NCBI RefSeq assembly: GCF_009832905.1
Contig: NZ_CP047135.1
Coordinates: forward strand, 2,334,001-2,398,000
Length of the DNA: 64,000 bases
Direction: 5' to 3'
DNA from: Stenotrophomonas sp. 364
Lineage (GTDB): Bacteria > Pseudomonadota > Gammaproteobacteria > Xanthomonadales > Xanthomonadaceae
Part shown: piece after piece, positions 10,054 to 18,702 of the stretch
Layout of the letters: each line of letters begins with the position of its first letter
Numbering within the stretch: the first letter of the stretch is position 1
Notes under the pieces: generated by a model
Told to the model about the DNA's origin: nothing
What the model saw: only the letters and a program-made list of their open reading frames with translations
Database searches by the model: none
Program-made: the position numbers and the translations under genes

Positions 10054-10536
10054 GTGCGCTCCCCCGTTCTCCACCGCTGGCTTCACGCCTGGGCCTGCCT
10101 GGCCATGCTGCTTGTGGTGCTCGCACCGCTGGTAAGCCGGGCGCTGGCGCATCCGCCCGTCGCTGTCGTGCAGCCCGCGCACGCGCATGCCGCGCATTCC
10201 CAGCCGGTCGAAACTGCCGCAGCACATGCGCACCCCATGCATCACGATTCGGCCCATGGTATGGATCACGCCATGACGCATCCGCCGGGGCACGCCGAAT
10301 CCGCACCCGCTGCCGCACCCACGCCTGCCGATCCCCATGCACAGCACGACATGGGCGTGGACTGTGACTACTGCCTGATCGCGGCGCGGATGATCAGCCT
10401 GCTGGTCGCCCTGCTTCTGTTGATGACCATCGGGCCGGTGCACTTCCGTGCCTTGGCCGGTCTGGTGGCTATGCGGCAATCTCCCTCACCGGGAACCCTC
10501 GGCGCACGCGGTCCACCGCACGCCCTCGCCTGCTGA
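10054..10536 (+). CDS. DUF2946-type His-rich membrane-anchored protein
   Basis: 160 aa from a GTG start at 10054. It has an N-terminal membrane segment/signal anchor (residues 11-28), a His-rich region at 33-98 with repeated HAHA, HMH and HGMDH motifs, the sequence HDMGVDCDYC at 98-107, and a second hydrophobic segment (110-127). The DxxCDYC...TM pattern matches DUF2946, often encoded beside TonB receptors and copper genes. The His/Met/Cys richness suggests periplasmic Cu or other metal binding (inference). It heads a probable operon with the receptor and PepSY protein downstream. Confidence 0.82.
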   Translation: MRSPVLHRWLHAWACLAMLLVVLAPLVSRALAHPPVAVVQPAHAHAAHSQPVETAAAHAHPMHHDSAHGMDHAMTHPPGHAESAPAAAPTPADPHAQHDMGVDCDYCLIAARMISLLVALLLLMTIGPVHFRALAGLVAMRQSPSPGTLGARGPPHALAC

Positions 10537-10723
10537 TCCAGCGTAGACCTCAAGGCGCGCATCGCGCCACGCCGTCATTGCTCCGCCAGACACGCCCGGC
10601 CCTTGCGCGGGTGCACCCGCGTGGCGCTGGATCCAGCCCGTCTCCTCCAACCACCGGCTCACACGCCGGCGCCTTTGCCTGTCTCGACCCCACGAGGGTC
10701 GCGGCATTTCGATGTTGTGCACA

Positions 10724-12763
10724 ATGAACCCACCTCCCGCTCCACACCGGCTTTCCCGCGCCCTCCTGGCCGCACTTGCCTGCGCAGCCACCGTCCCATC
10801 GGTCGCCGCCGCACAAGACGGCACCGTGCTCACCCTCGGCACCGTGCAGGCCCGCGCCACCGCCGAACGCACGCTCCCGGCGCGTTCGGTGTTCAGCTCG
10901 GTGGACATCATAGGCGGCGACCTCCTGCAGCAGCAGAAGGTGGACCACAGCTGGGAGCTGCTGATGAACGCCCCCGGCGTGCAGGTCACCCAGTTCAAGA
11001 TGGGCACCGATGCCGGACGCTTCTCCTTCCGCGGCTTCAACGGCGAAGGCCGCATCAACGCGGTCAAGCTGCTCATCGACGGCATTCCCAGCAACGACAA
11101 CGCCGGCGGCATGCCCTATCTCGACGCCGTTTTCCCGCTGGATGTCAGCGCGATCGAAATCGTGCGCGGCACCAACGATGCCCGATATGGCCTGCACGCC
11201 ATCGCCGGCGATGTGAACGTGCTCACCCGCCAGGGCGGCAACGATGGCCAGCTGAGCGTTACCGTGGGCAGCTTCGGCACCCGGGACGTCCAGGTGGCCA
11301 AGGGATTGGAGAACGGCGCGTGGTCGCAGAACTACTTCATCGGCTGGCGCAGCGCCGATGGCGAGCGCGATCATGCCGACGGCACGCAACGCAGCGTTGC
11401 CGGCAAATGGTTCTACACCGATCCCGATGGCCGCTGGCACGCGGGCCTGACGAGCCGCTATTACAAAAACGCCGCGCTGGAAGCCGGCTACCTGAGTTAC
11501 GCCGAGGTGCAAGCCAACCCCAACCAGTCGCCCGCCTACGCCCGCGATGACCGCAGCGAGCGCGAAACCCTCCAGACCGCCCTACACCTCGACGGCACCC
11601 TGGGCACCAACGGGAGCTGGAATGCCAAGGCTTATCAGAATGCCTACCGCAACCAGCGCTGGGTAACGTTCACCGCCGGCGGCGCGCAGCAGGAGCGCTT
11701 CAACGACGAAACCCACCGCGGGCTGATGCTCACCACCACCTGGCGCCCCACCACGGCCCTGACCGAGTTCGTGCTGGATGCCGGCGTGGACGGCCAATGG
11801 CAGGACAACACCGCGCGCCGCTTCCGCACCGTGGCGCGCGAGCGCCTGGCCACCCTGCGCGACTGGGATTTCGACCTGGACACCCGCGGCGCCTACGTGC
11901 AGGCCGTGATCCGCCCCACCCCGGCACTGAAGATCGTGCCCGCCTATCGCGTGGACCACATCGAGGGCGATTTCCACAACGTGGATGCCAACACCCGCGC
12001 GCCGGTATACGACTACGGCCTGATCAAGCAGCCCAAGCTCAGCGTGTCCTACGACCTGGCCAGCACCACGGTGGCCTACGCCAACTGGGGCCGCACCTTT
12101 CAGATCGGCAGCGGCAACGGCGCCTACCGCACCCAGGCCGGCAACCTCCTGCCCTCCATCAACGAAGGCTGGGAGACCGGCCTCAAGTGGGCACCCACCC
12201 TCGGCCTGCAGACCCGGGTGGCGTACTGGGAACAACGCGCGTCCGATGAAGTGGCCACCATCCTTGGCGTCAACGGCAGCGTCGGCAGCAACGAAGTGGG
12301 CAACGTGGGCAAGACCCTGCGCCGCGGCTGGGACGCGCAGCTGACCTGGCAGGCCAACCCGCACTGGCGCGCCTGGGCCTCGTACTCGCGGCAGAAGGCC
12401 GTGATCCAGGTACCCGACCCCACCGCGCCGAGCACCCGTGGGCGACAGATCGAAAACGTACCGAACTGGCTTACCAGCGCCGGCGTGGAATACACCCCCA
12501 CCCAGGACTGGACCTTCAGTGCCTGGGGCAATGGCCAGGGCGATTACTTCGTGGAGCGCACCAACACACTCGGCCGTTACGGTGGCTACGCGCTGTTGAA
12601 CCTCAGCGCCCGCTACAGGGTGGACGCGCGCAACCAGCTGGCCCTGCAGCTGAAGAACGCGACGGACCGCTTCTACGTGTATGCCTGGTATGACACTGGC
12701 TCGTCCGGCTACTCGCCGGGCGATGGCCGCGCGCTCTACCTGAGCTGGACCCGGGAGCTCTGA
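10724..12763 (+). CDS. TonB-dependent outer-membrane receptor
   Basis: 679 aa from the ATG at 10724; another ATG four codons upstream (10712) is possible, and no strong Shine-Dalgarno decides. A signal peptide (to about SVAAAQDG) is followed by a TonB-box-like VLTLGTVQ, a plug domain (GVQVTQFKMGTDAGRFSFRG, DGIPSNDNAGGMPY, IEIVRGTNDARYG) and a 22-strand-type barrel. The C-terminus is SWTREL rather than the common aromatic end. TonB receptors import metal chelates. The flanking His-rich DUF2946 and PepSY genes favour a metal such as copper or iron, but the ligand cannot be read from sequence. Confidence 0.93.
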   Translation: MNPPPAPHRLSRALLAALACAATVPSVAAAQDGTVLTLGTVQARATAERTLPARSVFSSVDIIGGDLLQQQKVDHSWELLMNAPGVQVTQFKMGTDAGRFSFRGFNGEGRINAVKLLIDGIPSNDNAGGMPYLDAVFPLDVSAIEIVRGTNDARYGLHAIAGDVNVLTRQGGNDGQLSVTVGSFGTRDVQVAKGLENGAWSQNYFIGWRSADGERDHADGTQRSVAGKWFYTDPDGRWHAGLTSRYYKNAALEAGYLSYAEVQANPNQSPAYARDDRSERETLQTALHLDGTLGTNGSWNAKAYQNAYRNQRWVTFTAGGAQQERFNDETHRGLMLTTTWRPTTALTEFVLDAGVDGQWQDNTARRFRTVARERLATLRDWDFDLDTRGAYVQAVIRPTPALKIVPAYRVDHIEGDFHNVDANTRAPVYDYGLIKQPKLSVSYDLASTTVAYANWGRTFQIGSGNGAYRTQAGNLLPSINEGWETGLKWAPTLGLQTRVAYWEQRASDEVATILGVNGSVGSNEVGNVGKTLRRGWDAQLTWQANPHWRAWASYSRQKAVIQVPDPTAPSTRGRQIENVPNWLTSAGVEYTPTQDWTFSAWGNGQGDYFVERTNTLGRYGGYALLNLSARYRVDARNQLALQLKNATDRFYVYAWYDTGSSGYSPGDGRALYLSWTREL

Positions 12764-12764
12764 G

Positions 12765-14183
12765 ATGGACACCACTCCCACCCCGCGCACCCCAGGCCGC
12801 TGGCGCTTCTACCGCGCGGTGTGGCGGTGGCATTTCTATGCCGGCCTGTTCGTGCTGCCCTTCATCGCCTGGCTGGCGCTGACCGGTGCCGCCTATCTCT
12901 ACCAGAAGCCGATCGACCGCTGGGTGCACCCTGACCTGAAGGTGGTGGCACCCTCGCCGCAGGCGCGTGCGCTGCCCAGCGCCCAGATCGCCGCAGTCAC
13001 CGCCCTCTCCACCGGGGACGTGTTCCGCTACACCACGCCCGAACGCGCCGATGGCAGCGTGGAAATCGGCGTGCTGCGGCCCAACGGGCGGCGCGAGGTC
13101 TACTACGTTGACCCGAGCAGCGCGCTGGTGCTCGGGCACCTGCCCGACAAGGGCACGTTCTCCGGCGTCGTGCGCCGCCTGCACAGCCTGGACCTGCTGG
13201 GGGACTACGCCAGTGCACTGATCGAGATTGCCGCAGGCTGGGCCATCCTGCTGGTGCTCACCGGCCTCTACCTGTGGTGGCCACGCGGGCAGAAAGGCGG
13301 CATCACGACCCTACGCGGGCAGCCGCGCCAGCGCCTGTTCTGGCGCGACCTGCATGCTGTCACCGGCGTCTGGGTGGGTCTGGTGCTGCTGTTCCTGGCC
13401 GTCACCGGCATGCCGTGGTCGGTGGTGTGGGGCAAGCAGGTCAATGCGTGGACCAACGGCCAGGACTACGGCTATCCCGCCGGTGTGCGCGTGCAGGTGC
13501 CGATGTCGCAGCAACGGTTGGCCGATACCACCTCGCCCACCTGGTCGATGGAGCAGGCGCGGCTGCCAGCGTCGGCCCTGCCCCATGCGCACCACACCGC
13601 TGCCGAAAAGCACGACGGGCACGAAGGCCACGGCGGCGGCGCACTGGGCGACCTGTCACCGCAGCCGGGCGCCATCGGCATCGACGCGGCCGTACAGCGG
13701 TTCAACCGCCTTGGGCTGACGCCCGGCTACAGCGTGGCACTGCCGCGTGGCCCGATGGGCGTGTACACCGCCTCGGTGTACCCGGAAGACGTGGCCAGCC
13801 AGCGCGTGGTGCACCTGGACCAGTACAGCGGACGGGTGCTGCTGGACATGGGATACGCCGACTACGGCGCGCTGGGGCGCGGGCTGGAATGGGGCATCAA
13901 CGTACACCTGGGCCAGGAATACGGCACGCTCAATCGGCTGTTCCTGCTGGTGGCCTGCGCTGCCATCGTGATGCTGTGCGTGAGCGGCGTGGTGATGTGG
14001 TGGAAGCGCCGGCCGCTGGGCGGCATCGGGGTGCCGCCACTGCCCAGGGAACGGCGCACGGTCGCCATCGTGTTCGCGCTGCTGTGCGTTGGCGGGGTGC
14101 TGTTCCCGTTGGTAGGAGTGTCGCTGCTGGTGGTGGGCGTGCTGGATTTCATTGCCAGTGGTGGGTGGCGTAGCCCGAACTGA
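12765..14183 (+). CDS. PepSY-associated TM helix protein (putative metal-chelate reductase)
   Basis: 472 aa, starting 1 nt after the receptor stop, so clearly co-transcribed. Four membrane segments: residues ~23-43 (FYAGLFVLPFIAWLALTGAA), ~148-170, ~198-220 and ~400-420, plus a C-terminal hydrophobic pair. The periplasmic loop has a His-rich insert (HAHHTAAEKHDGHEGHGGG). PepSY-TM proteins next to TonB receptors include inner-membrane reductases that release iron from siderophores; the insert would fit metal handling in the periplasm. Specific substrate is unknown. Confidence 0.9.
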   Translation: MDTTPTPRTPGRWRFYRAVWRWHFYAGLFVLPFIAWLALTGAAYLYQKPIDRWVHPDLKVVAPSPQARALPSAQIAAVTALSTGDVFRYTTPERADGSVEIGVLRPNGRREVYYVDPSSALVLGHLPDKGTFSGVVRRLHSLDLLGDYASALIEIAAGWAILLVLTGLYLWWPRGQKGGITTLRGQPRQRLFWRDLHAVTGVWVGLVLLFLAVTGMPWSVVWGKQVNAWTNGQDYGYPAGVRVQVPMSQQRLADTTSPTWSMEQARLPASALPHAHHTAAEKHDGHEGHGGGALGDLSPQPGAIGIDAAVQRFNRLGLTPGYSVALPRGPMGVYTASVYPEDVASQRVVHLDQYSGRVLLDMGYADYGALGRGLEWGINVHLGQEYGTLNRLFLLVACAAIVMLCVSGVVMWWKRRPLGGIGVPPLPRERRTVAIVFALLCVGGVLFPLVGVSLLVVGVLDFIASGGWRSPN

Positions 14184-14294
14184 GACATGGCGTGTTGCAC
14201 CGTGCCAACAGGTCAGCCCCCAGGACCAACGGCGCTTGGCAACGCGGCCAAGATCCCGCAGAGTTCCCGGCACGTATCACCCTGCCCCTGAGTC

Positions 14295-14990
14295 ATGACA
14301 CGCCTGCTCATCATTGAAGACAACCCGGAGTTGGTCGCCAACCTGTACAGCTTCTTCGAGCCGCTCGGCTATGTGCTCGACGACGCGCGTGATGGTGCCA
14401 CCGGGCTGCGCCTGGCCACGCAGAATGATTACGACGCCATCCTGCTGGACCTGATGCTGCCGCGGCTGGATGGCATGACGCTGTGCCAGAAACTGCGTCA
14501 GGAATTCCAGAATCCCGTACCGATCATCATGCTGACCGCACGTGATCCGGTTGACGACCGGGTGCAGGGGTTGGCGCTGGGGGCCGACGACTACCTGATC
14601 AAGCCTTTCTCGCTCCGGGAACTGGATGCGCGCATCCAGGCGCTGGTGCGGCGCGCCCAGGGTCGACAGGTGCAAGGCACCCTGGCATGGGAAGACCTGC
14701 AGGTGGACACGCGTGCTCCCCAGGCCTGGCGGCAGGGCCAGGCCATCAGCCTGACCCCCAGTACCCACAAGCTGCTGCTGTGCCTGATGCGCGCCGCACC
14801 TGCCGTGGTCAGGAAGCAGGAAATGGAATACCTGCTCTGGGGCGACGATCCGCCCGACAGCGGCGCACTGCGTACGCACATCCATGAACTTCGCCAGCAC
14901 GCCGACCGGAACTTCCCGTCCCCGCTGATCGAGACGGTTCACGGCGTCGGCTGGCGCTTGAGCAAACCGCAGAAGGCCAGCGTGCAATGA
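14295..14990 (+). CDS. OmpR/PhoB-family response regulator
   Basis: 231 aa. Receiver domain 1-120 with acidic pair IIEDN, phospho-acceptor Asp52 in ILLDLMLP, MLTA, and Lys in YLIKPFS. C-terminal winged-helix domain (130-228) with TPSTHKLLLCL and HIHELRQHAD ... TVHGVGWRL. It is followed 22 nt later by its cognate kinase and then by dgkA and eptA. The context suggests control of lipid A modification, as PmrA-type regulators do elsewhere; that link is inference. Confidence 0.95.
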   Translation: MTRLLIIEDNPELVANLYSFFEPLGYVLDDARDGATGLRLATQNDYDAILLDLMLPRLDGMTLCQKLRQEFQNPVPIIMLTARDPVDDRVQGLALGADDYLIKPFSLRELDARIQALVRRAQGRQVQGTLAWEDLQVDTRAPQAWRQGQAISLTPSTHKLLLCLMRAAPAVVRKQEMEYLLWGDDPPDSGALRTHIHELRQHADRNFPSPLIETVHGVGWRLSKPQKASVQ

Positions 14991-15012
14991 CACGGGGAGC
15001 AGCACTGCGGCC

Positions 15013-16242
15013 ATGAGATCGATCTACCGCCAACTCACCCTGCGCACGCGCATCATCATTTCCTTCGTGCTGCTGATGGTCGCCGTGATGGGCTTCATCG
15101 TGGCCGCAGAGCAGCTGGACTATGACGAGCTGCGGGCCTACGTGATCTCAAAGAGCCTGCACAGCGAGATGCATCGGCTGGAAGCGGAGATGGCCAACGG
15201 CATCCTCCCCACCCTGCCCGATGGCAGCCAGCTCTATGATGCCACTACCGTACCCGAGGCGTTGCGCAGCTATACGCCCGGCTACTACAGCGCCAAACAT
15301 CCCGACGTCTGGCACATGCTGGTGTTCGACCGCGACGGACAGCGCTACTACCTGCGCCAGGACGCCAAGCGCTACCAGTACCTCGAGCACGTCATCGACG
15401 CGTACGCGTTGGTAGTCATCCTGTCATGCATTCTGTGCGCATTCTGGATCGGCCGGCTGACGGCGGCGCGCGTCATCGCGCCCATCACGCGCCTGGCCGA
15501 TGCGGTGGAGCGCAAGGAAATGCCGTTTCCGTTCCAGGACGCCCGGGACGAAATCGGCGTGCTGGCACGCGCCTTCGCGCAACACAGCGATGAAGCGCAG
15601 CAGTTCCTGCAACGCGAAAGGTGCTTCGTCGGCGATGCCAGCCATGAACTGCGCACGCCCCTGGCCATCATCGCCGGCGCGGCCGAGACCATCGCGCACC
15701 AGCTGCCCGACGGCAGCCACCTGCACGCCAGCGCCGAGCGCATCATGCGCACCACCCAGGAGATGCACCGCCAACTTACCTGCCTGTTGTTGCTGTCTCG
15801 CGACCCGCAGCGGCTTGAGAAGGAAGACGTCGCGCTGCGCACCTTGATCGAAGAGTGCATTTCCCGTTGCCCGCCCTGGCTGGCCAACAAACCGGTGGTG
15901 GTGGTGCTGGACGCGCCGCAGGATCCACGCGTCCACACCAACGCCGAACTGGCGCGTAGCGTGGTCTGGAACCTGCTGCGCAATGCATGCCAGTACACCG
16001 ACGAAGGTCAGATACACATCCGCGTGGAGCACACCACCCTGGTCATCGCCGATACCGGCCCAGGGCTGCCATCCAGCATCGATCCCCAGCAGTTTCAGCG
16101 CTTCACCCCCAGCGCGCGCCAGAGTGGCGAAGGGCTTGGCCTGTCCATCGTGCAGCGGATCGTGGAACACCTGGGGTGGCACATGGCCGTCGAGAGCTCG
16201 GCGCATGGCTGCCGCTTCACCTTGGACATGTCGGCAGCGTAG
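15013..16242 (+). CDS. Sensor histidine kinase
   Basis: 409 aa inner-membrane kinase. TM1 at residues 13-33, a ~95-residue periplasmic sensor (34-130), TM2 at 131-149, then HAMP, HisKA with FVGDASHELRTPLAII (His211), N box WNLLRNACQY, G1 IADTGPG and G2 GEGLGLSIV. All catalytic elements are present. It is encoded just after the response regulator. The signal is unknown; the small periplasmic domain with several acidic residues could sense cations or cationic peptides (inference from the eptA neighbour). Confidence 0.95.
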   Translation: MRSIYRQLTLRTRIIISFVLLMVAVMGFIVAAEQLDYDELRAYVISKSLHSEMHRLEAEMANGILPTLPDGSQLYDATTVPEALRSYTPGYYSAKHPDVWHMLVFDRDGQRYYLRQDAKRYQYLEHVIDAYALVVILSCILCAFWIGRLTAARVIAPITRLADAVERKEMPFPFQDARDEIGVLARAFAQHSDEAQQFLQRERCFVGDASHELRTPLAIIAGAAETIAHQLPDGSHLHASAERIMRTTQEMHRQLTCLLLLSRDPQRLEKEDVALRTLIEECISRCPPWLANKPVVVVLDAPQDPRVHTNAELARSVVWNLLRNACQYTDEGQIHIRVEHTTLVIADTGPGLPSSIDPQQFQRFTPSARQSGEGLGLSIVQRIVEHLGWHMAVESSAHGCRFTLDMSAA

Positions 16243-16343
16243 TGACCGGGCGCGGTCACATCCTGCAACAGGGGCGAATCCTGACAGCTTTCTGACGCCC
16301 CCTTCCCAATGCTCTGCAGCGACCCATTCCCTGTGAACTCCAC

Positions 16344-16736
16344 ATGCACCCCCAAAACTCCACTGGAACCGGCAAATATCGCCACGGCAAAACCGGGCTG
16401 AGCCGGATCCTGCACACCCTGATTTACTCCCGCGATGGCTTCATGGCCACCGTCCGCGGCGAGGCCGCCTTCAGGCAACTGCTGGCCCTGCATGGCGTGC
16501 TGATGGCCGTGACCTTCCTACTGAACCTCAGCGCCATAGAACGTGCCGTGATGCTGGCCGTCAGTTTCATCAGCCTGTTGGTGGAGCTGCTCAACTCCGC
16601 CATCGAGGCGGTGGTCGACCGCATTTCGCTGGAGCGCCACCCGCTCTCCAAGAACGCCAAGGACATGGGCAGTGCCGCCCAGACCGTGTCACTGCTCATG
16701 GTCGGCGCGGTATGGGCCGTGGTGCTGATGGCGTAG
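16344..16736 (+). CDS. dgkA: Diacylglycerol kinase DgkA
   Basis: 130 aa, three-helix membrane protein phosphorylating diacylglycerol to phosphatidic acid. The family signature ELLNSAIEAVVDRISLE (residues 81-97) and LSKNAKDMGSAAQ (101-113) are intact, carrying the catalytic Glu and Asp. It lies between the two-component pair and eptA on the same strand. EptA releases diacylglycerol when it moves phosphoethanolamine from phosphatidylethanolamine, so DgkA here plausibly recycles that by-product. A ~100-nt gap follows before eptA. Confidence 0.96.
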   Translation: MHPQNSTGTGKYRHGKTGLSRILHTLIYSRDGFMATVRGEAAFRQLLALHGVLMAVTFLLNLSAIERAVMLAVSFISLLVELLNSAIEAVVDRISLERHPLSKNAKDMGSAAQTVSLLMVGAVWAVVLMA

Positions 16737-16832
16737 GTCGCCGCGCAATGCGCGCGACTGGCTGCAGGCAGACCTGACAACTTCCTGATACTTGCCTTCT
16801 GATACTTCGCGCACTTTTCGCTCCCCGGAAGA

Positions 16833-18518
16833 ATGCGCGTGATTCAACGTCTTGTTTCTTTGCGGCTCAACCCGGTGCACCTCACCTGGATAGCCGCACT
16901 GTTCTTTGCCACTGTGGGCAACTTGGCACTGTGGCAAACGCTCTGGACCCACGTGGAGATCGACAGCCTGCGCAGCGTGTTGTTCTTCATCAGCCTGCCC
17001 GTTTTCCTGTTCTGCGCGTTCAACGTGCTGCTTACGCCGGTACTCGCGCTGCCTTATCTGCGCAAGCCGCTGCTGGCACTTCTGGTACTGGTCAGCGCGG
17101 CCTGTACGTACTTCATGCTGCATTACGGCGTGCTGATCGATCGCAGCATGGTGCAGAACGCACTGGAGACCAACCAGGCCGAGCTTGCCTCCTACTTCTC
17201 CGCCCCCCTGCTGCTCACCGTGCTGGCGCTGGGCGTTCTGCCGGCGGCTGCAATGGTGTCCTTACCCACCCGGCGCATCGCCGGCGCCCTGCAGACCGTG
17301 TCCTGGTGGGTCATCAACCTGGTGGCGGCACTGGTGATCCTCTCCGTCGTGTCCCTGGCGTTCTACAAGGACTACGCTTCCCTGCTTCGCAACAACCGCC
17401 AGCTCAAGGACCAGCTGCTGCCCGTCACCGTCGTGCGCAACGCCAATGGCTACCTCAAGCGCAAGTACATCGCTGTCTCGCGACCGTTGCAGACCGTCGC
17501 CGAAGATGCCCGGCGGCCGGTGCCGGTGGAAGGCCGGCGGCCCCGGCTCGTCATTGCCGTCGTGGGTGAAACCGCGCGGGCCCGGAACATGCAGCTCAAC
17601 GGCTACTCCCGCGCCACCAATCCGGTGCTGTCCAAGCGCGGCGACGTCATCGCGTTCAAGCACGTCGCCTCGTGCGGCACCGCCACCGCCATTTCAGTGC
17701 CCTGCCTGTTCTCCCGCATGGCACGGGCGCAGTACGACGAGGTACGCGCGGCGACCGAGGAGAACCTGCTGGACATCCTGCAGCGTACGGGTGTGGGCAT
17801 CCTCTGGCGCAACAACAACAATGGCGGCTGCAAGGGCGTGTGCGCGCGCGTGCCTACCGAGCACATGCCGGCGCTCAAGGTGGCCGGGCAGTGCGTCAAC
17901 AAGGACGGCACCTGCTACGACGAGGTCCTGCTGCACCAGCTCGGGGCCCGCATCGATGCCCTGCAGGGCGACGCGCTGATCGTGCTTCACCAGCTGGGCA
18001 GCCATGGCCCCACCTACTTCGAGCGCTACCCCCCAGACGCCAGGGTGTTCAGCCCCACCTGTGACAGCAACCAGATCCAGACCTGCACCAACGAGGCGCT
18101 GACCAACACCTACGACAACACCCTCGTCTACACCGACCGGATGCTGGGCAAGGCCATCACCCTGCTGGAGAGCTACGCGGACCAGCGCGACGTGGCGATG
18201 ATCTACGTGTCCGACCATGGCGAGTCGTTGGGCGAGCGCGGCATGTACCTGCACGGCACGCCGTACCTCATTGCGCCCCCGGAGCAGACGCACGTGCCGC
18301 TGCTCATGTGGTTTTCGCCGCGCTTTGCGGAACAGGCCCACCTCAGCCTTGCGTGCCTGCGCGAGCGCGCCGAGGACGGGCGCTACAGCCACGACAACCT
18401 CTACCACTCCCTGCTGGGGCTGTTCGATGTGCAGTCCCGCGTCTATCGGAAGGAGCTGGACCTGTTTGCGGGCTGTCGTCCGGCTGAGGCCGCCATGACG
18501 CCGGGGATGACCCACTGA
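16833..18518 (+). CDS. eptA: Lipid A phosphoethanolamine transferase (EptA/MCR-type)
   Basis: 561 aa. An N-terminal five-helix membrane domain (~14-175) precedes a periplasmic alkaline-phosphatase-fold domain. Catalytic and zinc residues are visible: Glu246 (VVGETARA), nucleophile Thr285 (SCGTATAIS), His391 (LGSHGPTYF), Asp461-His462 (YVSDHGESLG) and His474 (YLHGTPY). Ten cysteines (281/291, 333/337, 354/361, 410/418, 508/548) would form five disulfides, as in MCR/EptA enzymes. The enzyme adds phosphoethanolamine to lipid A and lowers binding of polymyxins. Chromosomal placement with its own regulator pair and no flanking IS argues for an intrinsic gene. Confidence 0.95.
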   Translation: MRVIQRLVSLRLNPVHLTWIAALFFATVGNLALWQTLWTHVEIDSLRSVLFFISLPVFLFCAFNVLLTPVLALPYLRKPLLALLVLVSAACTYFMLHYGVLIDRSMVQNALETNQAELASYFSAPLLLTVLALGVLPAAAMVSLPTRRIAGALQTVSWWVINLVAALVILSVVSLAFYKDYASLLRNNRQLKDQLLPVTVVRNANGYLKRKYIAVSRPLQTVAEDARRPVPVEGRRPRLVIAVVGETARARNMQLNGYSRATNPVLSKRGDVIAFKHVASCGTATAISVPCLFSRMARAQYDEVRAATEENLLDILQRTGVGILWRNNNNGGCKGVCARVPTEHMPALKVAGQCVNKDGTCYDEVLLHQLGARIDALQGDALIVLHQLGSHGPTYFERYPPDARVFSPTCDSNQIQTCTNEALTNTYDNTLVYTDRMLGKAITLLESYADQRDVAMIYVSDHGESLGERGMYLHGTPYLIAPPEQTHVPLLMWFSPRFAEQAHLSLACLRERAEDGRYSHDNLYHSLLGLFDVQSRVYRKELDLFAGCRPAEAAMTPGMTH

Positions 18519-18702
18519 CGCGGTCACCGGGCTTTGCATCCAACCCACCCGCGCGGTGCCGGTGCCGGTGTACCTCCACGGCCCCTCCCACTCGCCCCTC
18601 AGGCCCCGCCACTGGTCCCTTTCCCTTGTGCGGCGGTCCCTTCCGGCCTGTAACCGATCCGCCTGCCCCGCATGCTGCGGCACCCCCATCCCGTCCCTTC
18701 GT

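Noticed and set aside
10537..10723. Possible cobalamin or metal riboswitch before the TonB receptor
   Set aside because: A GCTGGATCCAGC palindrome is present but no cobalamin-box or other conserved aptamer core can be found.
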